Source: Arenibacter hampyeongensis
Lineage (GTDB): Bacteria > Bacteroidota > Bacteroidia > Flavobacteriales > Flavobacteriaceae
DNA length: 64,000 nt
Direction: 5' to 3'
Assembly (NCBI RefSeq): GCF_002909255.1
Contig: NZ_PIOB01000002.1
Span: forward strand, 434,001-498,000
The notes beneath the pieces are model-generated. The model ran no database searches and had not been told where the DNA came from. It was given only the letters and a program-made list of their open reading frames with translations. The translations under genes and the position numbers were made by a program. Below, piece after piece: positions 36,241 through 45,696 of this stretch. How positions within the stretch are numbered: the first letter of the stretch is position 1; each line of letters opens with the position of its first letter.

Positions 36241-36554
36241 CGAAATAGGAATTTGGTTGTTTTAAAAATATGGCTCAATCACAACCAAGGGATAGCCCAT
36301 GCTTTGATTATCAATAATAATCATCACTGATTAGGAATGGAGCAATAAAAAAAGGCGCCAAAAATAATTTAAGGATTTCAATCGGATATAATGTGAATAA
36401 AAATGCAAGAATCCAATTAATTAAAATGCCAAACAACAAAAGAAGCCACTTTAGCATACTAAATCGGCCCCTTTACAACTATTAGTTTTACACAGTTTAA
36501 AAAATTACAATCTTTGAGGACCCAAAACTTACCAAACTAAACCAAATCAATGCT

Positions 36555-36584
36555 AAAAACCCCGACTTAATGGCCGGGGTTTTT
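36555..36584. terminator. bidirectional intrinsic terminator
   Basis: AAAAACCCCG (36555-36564) is complementary to CGGGGTTTTT (36575-36584), with a 10-base loop. T runs exist on both strands, longer on the forward strand. It lies 27 bases past the stop of the reverse-strand DUF6515 gene, for which it is the likely terminator. Confidence 0.75.
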
Positions 36585-36610
36585 TGTTTTACAAACTATC
36601 CTCCAATACT

Positions 36611-37165
36611 TCAATCTTCTTCTTCCAGGACATCAATTATTTCATAACCATCTTGGACAGCTTTATACACGGCATCATTTAGTTCATACGCCGGGATTCC
36701 ATCAAAGTCGATTTCCTCTGCATCTACAGGCAGCTCATAGACAACAGCTCCCTTGGGTGGTGCAACAATTTCATATTCATCACCAATTTGTTGATAGAAA
36801 ACTCCATCGGCGTATCTATAGGCGCCACCCCTCACTACAATTCTAATTGCAGTTCTTGGTAATATGCGAACTCTAAACCCTGGTCGTGGAAAACTTCTTA
36901 CATAAACGCCTTTCCTAGCAATATAGAACATGCCCCCTACTGGATAATAGGCAACCTTTCTATGCATGATGGCCTTAGTACCCTTTGGCAATCGCCTAAG
37001 GGTTCTACGCTCAACCCTTCTGTTGTGCCTTCTTACCTTTCTTTTGACCTTATGTACTTTCTCAACTTTGGTTCTATTGACTACTTGGGTTTGAGCTTCC
37101 AAATTAGGGTTAGGCAAAAAGAACATTACCAATGCCAATCCTAGAACAAAATTTAAATGTTTCAT
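36611..37165 (-). CDS. exported DUF6515-like basic/acidic protein
   Basis: A 184-residue exported protein. A signal peptide (FVLGLALVMFFLPNPNLEAQ) precedes a very basic stretch of about 40 residues with many Arg-Arg pairs (KVHKVKRKVRRHNRRVERRT). Then comes a domain with beta-strand repeats of Tyr-containing pattern (MFYIARKGVYVRSFPRPGF and GGAYRYADGVFYQQIGDEYE) and an acidic C-terminal end. Family members are common in Bacteroidota envelopes; their function is unknown. The charge contrast between the two halves suggests self-association or binding to acidic surface polymers, but this is a guess. Confidence 0.75.
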   Translation of the reverse strand: MKHLNFVLGLALVMFFLPNPNLEAQTQVVNRTKVEKVHKVKRKVRRHNRRVERRTLRRLPKGTKAIMHRKVAYYPVGGMFYIARKGVYVRSFPRPGFRVRILPRTAIRIVVRGGAYRYADGVFYQQIGDEYEIVAPPKGAVVYELPVDAEEIDFDGIPAYELNDAVYKAVQDGYEIIDVLEEED

Positions 37166-37315
37166 AATAACAGAATTAAGGATTATACATATCTATGACT
37201 CTTGATGAAAAAAAAGGTTTAAACACATCTTAATTCTCCAAATGAAATGAAACCGATGGTAAATCGATTTTCCAGTGGAAACAGACAAATAATCAAGAAT
37301 AACCTCAAAAAAAAA

Positions 37316-37339
37316 AGTGCTTGAAAAAATTCAAGCACT
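37316..37339 (-). terminator. intrinsic terminator of yidC
   Basis: On the reverse strand AGTGCTTGAA (37339-37330) pairs with TTCAAGCACT (37325-37316) around a TTTT loop and is followed by about ten T in all. It lies 28 bases after the yidC stop. This is the cleanest terminator in the window. Confidence 0.85.
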
Positions 37340-37366
37340 CTAATTGTTCAGAAGGCAAATTTTGAT

Positions 37367-39223
37367 TTATTTCTTGCCTATTTTTTTTTGTTCCTCTGCC
37401 TGTTCCATCATCTCCCGCATCTTCTTTTGAAACTTGTTTTCTTTCTTAGGCTTCTTCTTATTCTCTTGTATCTGAGCATGGATCTTATCCTCATCCAAAA
37501 TAAATTTCTTAATGGCCAACATAATAAAAATGGTAATCAAGTTAGACACAAAGTAGTATAAACTAAGTCCACTGGCATAGTTATTAAAGAAAACCAACAT
37601 CATTAACGGAGACAGATACATGATAAATTTCATATTGGGCATTCCGGGCTGGGTCTGCATATTCTGACCAGTTGTCATCATCATATAAAAAAAGATGGCA
37701 ACGGACGCCAATATGGGAAACAAACTAACATGATCCCCATAAAAAGGAATTGTGAATGGCAATTGAGCTATGGCATCATAGGAAGAAAGGTCATCTGCCC
37801 ATAAAAACGATTTCTGACGCAATGCAAAGGAAGTAGGGAAAAACATGAACAGCGCATAGAAAATTGGCATCTGCAGCAATGCAGGTACACAACCGCTCAT
37901 AGGGCTCACCCCTGCCTTGTTGTACAATTTCATAGTTTCCTGTTGCTTTTTCATAGCATTGTCCTTAAATTTCTCATTAAGCTCAGTAATTTCAGGTTTC
38001 AACACCTTCATTTTGGCTTGGGACAAATAGGACTTGTATGTTGCCGGGGACATTATTAGTCTCACCAAAATAGTCATGACCACAATAGCAATACCGTAAG
38101 GTAGAAAGGAACTCAAGAAAGTATAAACCGGGGTAAAGATATACCTGTTTATCCATCCAAAAATTCCCCATCCAAATGGAATGGAATCATCCAGCCCCAA
38201 TTCCTTGTATTGTGCCAAAACCTTAACATCTGTAGGGCCGTAATACCAGTTAAAATTATATGCCAACTCCCCACCTACCAACTTCAAGGGTACTTCTGAA
38301 GCAAACTCTTTGGTAAATTGTTGGGTGTGGCTTTCCTCCTCCACCAGATTAATGGAGTTGAGCTTGGCTGTTTCAAATTTATTGGCATAGGTAAGAATGG
38401 AACTAAAGAAATGCTGTCTGTAGGATATCCATTTTACATCCACTTCAGTTTCTTCATCCTCGCTACCCTCTGAAAGTTTACTTATTTTATCATCATCGTG
38501 ATTATAAGTGACCCTGGTATATCTATTTTCGTATTGTATACTTTTGGAATGCCGAATTGTCTTCAATTTCCAATCCAGATCTATGGGTTTGGAATTATTC
38601 AGAATTCCATTTAAACCTTGGGAACGTACGGTAAAACCAATTAGATATTGGTCCGGCTTCACTTCATATCTATATTCCAAGAATTTGTCCGAGGCAACTT
38701 TGGCCTTCATGGAAAGCACCTGATTTTCTCCGGATTTGGAAAGTGTAGGTTCAAAATATAAATCGTTGGTATTCAGAACGCGATTGTCCGAAGTACTAAA
38801 ATTGAGCGCAAAATTGGCATTTCCGTCCTTAATTAAATAAACCTGAACGGAATCATAGGTAACATACCCCTTCATTCTTGCCTCTACAATCTGACCTCCC
38901 TTGTTGCTTATTTCCAAATAAACCACATCGTTTTCCAAAACTGTGGTCCCTTCTGTAGGAGCCGTAAAGCCAAAAGCGCCAATAGCGCTTTTATAACTTG
39001 CTACAGCCGTTGAATCTTGAAGATCAATCTTCTTGGGCTGAGTAATTTCTTCCTTGACCGTATTGGCCTTTTGCGATTCAGCAGCTTCTACCTGCTCTTG
39101 TTGTGCCTTCTTTGCTTCCAGCTCTTCCGGTGTTGGCTGATTCTGCCAAAACATAAAAATAAGAATACCAAAAATCAGTACAAAACCGATAATGGTATTA
39201 ATATCCAATTTCTTTTCCTCCAT
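37367..39223 (-). CDS. yidC: membrane protein insertase YidC
   Basis: Inserts proteins into the inner membrane alone or with SecYEG. The 618 residues have an N-terminal membrane anchor (TIIGFVLIFGILIFMFW), a Gln/Glu/Lys-rich linker, a periplasmic beta-sandwich domain of about 250 residues, and the conserved YidC/Oxa1 core with five helices, including MSPATYKSYLSQAKMKVLKP, GCVPALLQMPIFYALFMFFP and LMMLVFFNNYASGLSLYYFV. The basic C-terminal tail (KKPKKENKFQKKMREMM) fits ribosome binding. It lies downstream of pyrG but has its own promoter in the gap. Confidence 0.97.
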   Translation of the reverse strand: MEEKKLDINTIIGFVLIFGILIFMFWQNQPTPEELEAKKAQQEQVEAAESQKANTVKEEITQPKKIDLQDSTAVASYKSAIGAFGFTAPTEGTTVLENDVVYLEISNKGGQIVEARMKGYVTYDSVQVYLIKDGNANFALNFSTSDNRVLNTNDLYFEPTLSKSGENQVLSMKAKVASDKFLEYRYEVKPDQYLIGFTVRSQGLNGILNNSKPIDLDWKLKTIRHSKSIQYENRYTRVTYNHDDDKISKLSEGSEDEETEVDVKWISYRQHFFSSILTYANKFETAKLNSINLVEEESHTQQFTKEFASEVPLKLVGGELAYNFNWYYGPTDVKVLAQYKELGLDDSIPFGWGIFGWINRYIFTPVYTFLSSFLPYGIAIVVMTILVRLIMSPATYKSYLSQAKMKVLKPEITELNEKFKDNAMKKQQETMKLYNKAGVSPMSGCVPALLQMPIFYALFMFFPTSFALRQKSFLWADDLSSYDAIAQLPFTIPFYGDHVSLFPILASVAIFFYMMMTTGQNMQTQPGMPNMKFIMYLSPLMMLVFFNNYASGLSLYYFVSNLITIFIMLAIKKFILDEDKIHAQIQENKKKPKKENKFQKKMREMMEQAEEQKKIGKK

Positions 39224-39298
39224 CTAAAGTTTAATTTTAAAATATTTTCGGCAGGGATGCAATCAATATCAACGTTCCCAACAGATTAAAACAGCTTG

Positions 39299-39331
39299 CA
39301 AATATATGCCCAATTAGGTTATTTATGTCAA
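39299..39331 (-). promoter_or_regulatory. yidC: flavobacterial-type promoter of yidC
   Basis: On the reverse strand TTG (39331-39329) and TATATTTG (39306-39299) are separated by 22 bases, in agreement with the TTG-N17-23-TAnnTTTG consensus. Transcription would start near 39293, about 70 bases before the ATG of yidC. The -33 part begins 12 bases after the pyrG stop. Confidence 0.6.
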
Positions 39332-39342
39332 ACTGGCATAGT

Positions 39343-40974
<1,632 letters not shown>

Positions 40975-40997
40975 TTAGGTTGAATTCGTAACGCGAG

Positions 40998-41005
40998 CAA
41001 AAATA
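40998..41005 (-). promoter_or_regulatory. pyrG: candidate -7 element of pyrG
   Basis: TATTTTTG on the reverse strand, 29 bases upstream of the pyrG start codon. No TTG at the expected distance was found, so support rests on the -7 match alone. Confidence 0.4.
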
Positions 41006-41028
41006 CGAATTGCAATAACAATTAACGG

Positions 41029-41292
41029 CTAATATTGGGGAAAATCTTTTTGAATTTTTCTAATAAGCCCCTCCAATCCGTTAATTTTAATTTCCAGCAT
41101 GGCTCTTAACAAATTTCCAAGCTTTCCTTCTGGAAATCCACTTTGTTGAAACCATATCAAGTATGGTTCGGGAAGTTCCACCAAATATCTTCCCTTAAAC
41201 TTCCCAAATGGCATTCTGTAGTGTGCCAATTCTATTAATTGCCTCTTATCCGGAACTACATTCATATTTAATAATCTATTCAAAGATACCAT
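41029..41292 (-). CDS. DUF3820 family protein
   Basis: An 87-residue protein consisting of a DUF3820 domain: ELAHYRMPFGKFKGRYLVEL, then a strand (PEPYLIWFQQSGFPEGKLG) and a C-terminal helix (IKINGLEGLIRKIQKDF). The PFGKxKG block is the family hallmark. The domain has an exonuclease-like neighbourhood in other species, but its own role is unknown. The start at 41292 is chosen because a strong Shine-Dalgarno (AAAGGAGGT) ends 6 bases before it; an ATG at 41265 would give the usual family length and stays possible. Confidence 0.8.
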   Translation of the reverse strand: MVSLNRLLNMNVVPDKRQLIELAHYRMPFGKFKGRYLVELPEPYLIWFQQSGFPEGKLGNLLRAMLEIKINGLEGLIRKIQKDFPQY

Positions 41293-41298
41293 CTTAGG

Positions 41299-41307
41299 AC
41301 CTCCTTT
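41299..41307 (-). promoter_or_regulatory. strong Shine-Dalgarno before the DUF3820 gene
   Basis: AAAGGAGGT on the reverse strand (41307-41299), 6 bases upstream of the ATG at 41292. Such a complete anti-16S match is unusual in Bacteroidota, where ribosomes rarely use it. It decides the choice of start. Confidence 0.6.
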
Positions 41308-41569
41308 CAAATTGTTTGATCGAAATAATCTCCCCAATTTAAACTTGGCTCGATTTGAACAATCTATTTCTAAATTCCGTATTTTTAATACAAATCACCT
41401 ATCTTTATACATGTATAATTTACATTTATAACTGGATAAACCTTAAAATACTGTTATAGTGGTATTTAATGCAGTTAGGGTTTTAATTTATTCTACACTA
41501 CCTTATTGAGTAATAACCTAGTGTGTAGCAGAAATCAACTAAGAAGTTTCAACAAATATAATTAAACCG

Positions 41570-42439
41570 ATGAAAAGAAGAACATTTATAGGAACCTCAG
41601 CAGCCGCATCTGTTGGCTTGCTGGCTTGCAAAAATGGAAATGCAATGGAATTAAATAAAGAAAAAGAAACGAAGCTAAACAACAACATTAACCATAGCGT
41701 ATGCTATTGGTGTTACGGCAGCATCCCACTCGAAGATTTTCTTAAGTCGTTAAATGACCTAGGGGTAAAAAGTGTGGACCTTATTGGGCCTAAGGACTGG
41801 CCGTTACTTAAAAAATACAATATTAATTCCTCTATGTGCAATGGGGCAGAAATTAGCCTTACGGAAGGTTGGAACGATCCCAAGTATCATAAAACTTTAA
41901 TTAAAAATTACACAGAAATGATTCCCAAGGTGGCCGAAGCGGGCTACACCAATCTTATCTGTTTTAGTGGTAACCGAAGGGGAATGGATGATGCTGTTGG
42001 TCTACAAAATTGTGTAGACGGGTTAAAGCAGATTATTCCCCTGGCCGAAAAACATGGTGTGATAATACAAATGGAGTTATTGAATTCCAAGGTGAACCAT
42101 GAAGACTATATGTGCGACCATACTGAATGGGGTGTGGAATTGTGCAAAAAGTTGGGATCCAACAATTTTAAACTGCTTTATGATATTTACCATATGCAGA
42201 TTATGGAAGGGGACATTATACGCAACATTCAAGATTTCAACGCGTATTTTGGACACTACCACACTGGTGGCAACCCAGGAAGAAATGAAATAAACGAAAC
42301 CCAGGAACTGTATTATCCCGCCATTATGAAGGCTATTTTGGCCACAGGATTTAAGGGACATGTGGCACAGGAATTTATACCAACCTGGGACGATAAAATC
42401 GCTGCCCTAAAAGAAGGGGTCACTATTTGTGACGTATAA
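41570..42439 (+). CDS. exported TIM-barrel isomerase, hydroxypyruvate isomerase-like
   Basis: A 289-residue protein of the sugar phosphate isomerase/epimerase superfamily. The N terminus has a Tat-type signal (KRRTFIGTSAAASVGLLAC), with a cysteine at a lipobox position. The barrel shows likely metal ligands: Glu in IIQMELLNSKVNHEDY, Asp-His in LLYDIYHMQIMEGD, then GHYHTGGNPGRNEI and Glu in HVAQEFIPTWD. These match hydroxypyruvate isomerase (Hyi) family members in Bacteroidota. Export implies a role in sugar handling outside the cytoplasm. The actual substrate is unknown. Confidence 0.86.
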   Translation: MKRRTFIGTSAAASVGLLACKNGNAMELNKEKETKLNNNINHSVCYWCYGSIPLEDFLKSLNDLGVKSVDLIGPKDWPLLKKYNINSSMCNGAEISLTEGWNDPKYHKTLIKNYTEMIPKVAEAGYTNLICFSGNRRGMDDAVGLQNCVDGLKQIIPLAEKHGVIIQMELLNSKVNHEDYMCDHTEWGVELCKKLGSNNFKLLYDIYHMQIMEGDIIRNIQDFNAYFGHYHTGGNPGRNEINETQELYYPAIMKAILATGFKGHVAQEFIPTWDDKIAALKEGVTICDV

Positions 42440-42477
42440 CAGCTTGTCTATCCAACAAATTAAAAATGTATAGATCT

Positions 42478-42507
42478 AAAAGGAAACCTTTTACACGGTT
42501 TCCTTTT
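42478..42507. terminator. bidirectional intrinsic terminator
   Basis: AAAAGGAAACC (42478-42488) is complementary to GGTTTCCTTTT (42497-42507), with an 8-base loop. It sits between two convergent genes and its right arm reaches into the stop codon of the DUF922 gene. Confidence 0.7.
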
Positions 42508-43036
42508 AATTGTTTAATGCTTTCTTGATTTTTTTATTCCAAATTAATTGCTGAACCATATCCCTTGAAAAATTGGTTTCAGAATCGTATTTATTTTGAA
42601 AATCGTTTAAATCCTTGAGGATTTTTCTATAAATCTCCTTAACCTCGGATTTTGCATTTTTAGTGAATTTGGTCTTGGCCAATTCCTGTCTCATTTTACG
42701 GGCATAAACTTCAGTGATATCAAAATGCAATTGTTCGTGACCCAAAACTGTAGGGTTGGCAAGTTTAGGCTTATACCAGGATTTGTTGGGATAAAAATGA
42801 CAGCTTACCTTGAAATCGAGTTCCATTTTATCAGCGGTTCCCTGAGCAGAAAAATTGTAGGTTATTCCACTTGCAGTAATAGCAGCGGCATTGGAAATAT
42901 TGGAAGGCTTACCCTTGAAATCGGCCCAAGTCAATTTTTTCCCAGGGTGCCATTCAACAACCTCTTCCTCCTGACCAAAACCCAAATTGAGCACCAGGCA
43001 AACAATAATTAGAGCAATTGATTTTATAGTTCCCAA
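42506..43036 (-). CDS. exported DUF922 protein (putative zinc peptidase)
   Basis: A 176-residue protein with a signal peptide (LGTIKSIALIIVCLVLNLGF) followed by a DUF922 domain: EWHPGKKLTWADFKGKP near the start and an HExxHFD motif (LGHEQLHFDITEVYAR) in the middle. This motif would bind zinc and is typical of the family, whose peptidase activity is predicted but not shown. TTG at 43036 is chosen as start because the signal peptide begins there; a GTG at 43081 would overlap the upstream gene by 32 bases. It is last of the guaA-LysM-OsmC-like-DUF922 run. Confidence 0.78.
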   Translation of the reverse strand: MGTIKSIALIIVCLVLNLGFGQEEEVVEWHPGKKLTWADFKGKPSNISNAAAITASGITYNFSAQGTADKMELDFKVSCHFYPNKSWYKPKLANPTVLGHEQLHFDITEVYARKMRQELAKTKFTKNAKSEVKEIYRKILKDLNDFQNKYDSETNFSRDMVQQLIWNKKIKKALNN

Positions 43037-43049
43037 TTGAAAGTGATAT

Positions 43050-43427
43050 TTAGTTATAATGTACTGGATAGGTCCCAGCACTGTACTCCAATATTTCTTC
43101 CTTTTTATCCGGAATTTTATTGGTCACATTAAATTTAAAATCGACCCTGGTAATACGTCCGTATTCGGCTTCAATGCAATCTTTCACTCCAGGCCCGGAA
43201 TACTCAAAATCCCAATCCAGATTCTCGGCCTTTAGTCCCATAACGAAATTATTGGCCAAAGCTGTGGCAACTGTATCCGTTGAAGAAAATGCATGCCCCA
43301 ATCCATGGTTTTGCAATGGGGCAGCGGTAATATCTGAATTACCTGGAATTATGTTCACAGCTGCGCTTACAATCCTTCGGCATAGGTCACTTTCCAGATC
43401 ATCGTCATTATTCTTTAAGCTCCACAA
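43050..43427 (-). CDS. degenerate OsmC-like protein lacking both cysteines
   Basis: A 125-residue frame. The block ITAAPLQNHGLGHAFSSTDT followed by VATAL matches the OsmC/YhfA-type domain, and the end TYPVHYN matches the family end TCPVH. OsmC peroxidases need two cysteines: the first (normally a GSC after VATAL) is missing along with two residues, and the second is Tyr in TYPVH. In another reading frame the bases just after the LysM stop encode MTMIWKVTYAEGL, which looks like the normal OsmC N terminus and then hits a stop. A frameshifted, decaying gene is likely; a non-redox homologue with a TTG start at 43427 is the alternative. Confidence 0.6.
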   Translation of the reverse strand: MWSLKNNDDDLESDLCRRIVSAAVNIIPGNSDITAAPLQNHGLGHAFSSTDTVATALANNFVMGLKAENLDWDFEYSGPGVKDCIEAEYGRITRVDFKFNVTNKIPDKKEEILEYSAGTYPVHYN

Positions 43428-45573
43428 TCCTCATATTTTCATAGCCCAGTATATAGGAAGCCCTATTAAAATATCCTGATGAGATGTCCTTGTTAAAATT
43501 AAACTTGTTACCAATATATTCAGTTTCACCAATAAGTTTGGAGGCCACAACCAGGTCGTTTTTATATGCAAGTTTTAGAAGCATATCCAATGTTAGATCA
43601 AAACCACGAACTGCATATTCATCAGGATCCGAACCATATTTTGTTCTATACATTTTTAAGAAACCATTTCCTTCGGCCTCTTTTGAAGCGGAAGGATATG
43701 TAAACTTCAAATTGGAGAGGTGGGAATAAGAAACGGCTTCACTATCAAAAGCCTTGTTCTTGTCCGTTGTAAAAAGCCTAATACCAATTTCCTTGCTTAT
43801 CAAGGAATTCAACAATGATCCCACGTGATACACAACATTGGCCTGATCGGTTTCAAGAAACACCCAATTCTCAGTCTCCAATGACAATATCTTGGTAATT
43901 TTATCAATGTCCACCGTTCGATCTTCTTTTAAGGCCACTATTTTAGCCCCAGGAAATTTAAACATCAAAGCAGATTCCGTAGCCTTATTCTTTTGATCCG
44001 CAATTATAATAATATTTTCTTTGGTCCTTAAGCCCTCAACATAGGTCATCATATGCTCCTCCATAACTTTTTCAGAGGGAAGGGCGAAAAACACGTTGTT
44101 TAAACTTAAATCACTTTTTTCGGTCAGAGGGGCAACCACCGGAACTCCGTATTCCCCAGCCTGCAGTGCAACCTCTTTTAAAGATTGCGGCTCCAAGGGA
44201 CCAAAAATTGCCGAGACTCCAATCAGATTCTCCTTTTGTAATATTCCTTTGGTACGATTTATGTCCAATTGGGTATCATAGGTTTTCACATCTACGGAAA
44301 TCCCCAATTTGGCTATTGAATCCAGGGCCACCATTGCCCCGGAATATAGTCCCAAACTATATTTTACATCCTTTCTATTTTCTATGGCATTTTTGGTGGC
44401 AGCATTGTCCTTTAAATCCAGCCTATCCAGTCGGAAGGGCAAAAGAAATAGTACCCTGGGCCTGTTAAGTCTGTTTATGCTATCCACTAATCTTATCTTA
44501 TCTAAAATCAGGGCATTTTTCACATCAAAATTACCTGTCTGTGCCTTGGGCAATTTTAAGACCATTCCAGCCTTTAAACCGTCCTTTAACTCTGGATTAA
44601 GTTCCAATAATTCTTTATAAGTTACCCCAAATTTACGGGTAAGTGAAAACTCGGTCTGCTTAGGTTTCACCTCATAAAAATTGTAATTCTCAATATTGAC
44701 TTCCCCGCTCTCTACCTTTTGTACAGGTATCCTCAACACCATTCCTTCCTTTAGGCCACCCCTTTCCTTTATACCAGGATTCAAGGCTATAATTTCGCTG
44801 GAGGTTAATCCAAACTTTTTCTCCAAACTATAAAAAGTCTGTTTGGGGGGAACGGTATATGAATTGTACAACTGGGTTTCTTGATCTTTAAGGGAGCTGC
44901 CCAATGGCCTTGGCAATAACAACTCCTGACCAGAGGATAAATAGTCTGTTATTTTCGATAATTTGGGATTTAGAACCAATAAACTATCAATGGTAATCCC
45001 ATACTTATTGGCTATACTCCAACGAGTTTCCTTAGGTTGAACCGTGTAGATTTCATAATTACCCTCAATAAATGCCTTTTCGGCAGGATCCACCCTTTTA
45101 TATTTGGGAATCTTGAGAATCATTCCCTTTTTCAACTGAACCGAATACAACTCTCTATTGTAGCGTTTAATATCATCTTCCGAAATATTATACTGCTTGG
45201 AAATGCCAAACAGTGTTTCTTTTCTTTTGGTACGGTGAGAGATATAGCCAACTGGCTGCTGCTGTTGAAGACCGGCTTCATTTCCCTTTAATGCCTGCAA
45301 CAAGGCAGTTACTTCGGTTACACTATCTTTTTTTACCACAGTACCGTTTGCCGTGGGAATAACCAAAATAGTATTGGCCCTTAAAGCCTGACCCTTTTTT
45401 ATCTCCTTGTTATAATTTAATATCCCCTGCTCGGGTACATTATAACGTTTTGCTATACTTTCCAAAGTTTCGCCAGCTTTTACAGAATGGGTAGTGAATT
45501 TTTGTGCTATTGCGTTAATGCTCAACAACAATAAAAAAACCGTTGTAATAATTACTTTACTATATATTTTCAC
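43408..45573 (-). CDS. five-LysM protein with periplasmic binding protein type 1 domain
   Basis: A 721-residue exported protein. A signal peptide (IITTVFLLLLSINAIAQ) is followed by five LysM modules, each ending in a [V/K/R][I/L]P motif, at about residues 27-75, 108-155, 170-222, 235-285 and 297-345. From about residue 370 a periplasmic-binding-protein-like fold begins (RPRVLFLLPFRLD), as in the substrate-binding part of amino acid transporters or LppC/LpoA. The start is GTG. The architecture suggests a peptidoglycan-bound sensor or regulator of synthesis. It follows guaA by 123 bases on the same strand. Confidence 0.88.
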   Translation of the reverse strand: MKIYSKVIITTVFLLLLSINAIAQKFTTHSVKAGETLESIAKRYNVPEQGILNYNKEIKKGQALRANTILVIPTANGTVVKKDSVTEVTALLQALKGNEAGLQQQQPVGYISHRTKRKETLFGISKQYNISEDDIKRYNRELYSVQLKKGMILKIPKYKRVDPAEKAFIEGNYEIYTVQPKETRWSIANKYGITIDSLLVLNPKLSKITDYLSSGQELLLPRPLGSSLKDQETQLYNSYTVPPKQTFYSLEKKFGLTSSEIIALNPGIKERGGLKEGMVLRIPVQKVESGEVNIENYNFYEVKPKQTEFSLTRKFGVTYKELLELNPELKDGLKAGMVLKLPKAQTGNFDVKNALILDKIRLVDSINRLNRPRVLFLLPFRLDRLDLKDNAATKNAIENRKDVKYSLGLYSGAMVALDSIAKLGISVDVKTYDTQLDINRTKGILQKENLIGVSAIFGPLEPQSLKEVALQAGEYGVPVVAPLTEKSDLSLNNVFFALPSEKVMEEHMMTYVEGLRTKENIIIIADQKNKATESALMFKFPGAKIVALKEDRTVDIDKITKILSLETENWVFLETDQANVVYHVGSLLNSLISKEIGIRLFTTDKNKAFDSEAVSYSHLSNLKFTYPSASKEAEGNGFLKMYRTKYGSDPDEYAVRGFDLTLDMLLKLAYKNDLVVASKLIGETEYIGNKFNFNKDISSGYFNRASYILGYENMRIVELKE

Positions 45574-45696
45574 AAGTATGGATTTTATTTGTTCTATTTA
45601 TAATAAGCCAAGTACAAAATTGAGAACGAACACAAACACAACAATGTTATACTAAAAATTAAATTTTATTGTCAAACTTGGAAATTTAATGGCTAA

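Larger units (their letters stand above)
36160..36610. other. 451-base intergenic stretch upstream of mnmA
   Basis: Holds a reverse-strand TATTTTTG element at 36233-36240, an AT-rich stretch with no open frame worth reporting, the motif CTAAACCAA at 36537-36545, and a bidirectional stem-loop at 36555-36584. A short forward transcript ending in the stem-loop cannot be excluded. Confidence 0.4.
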
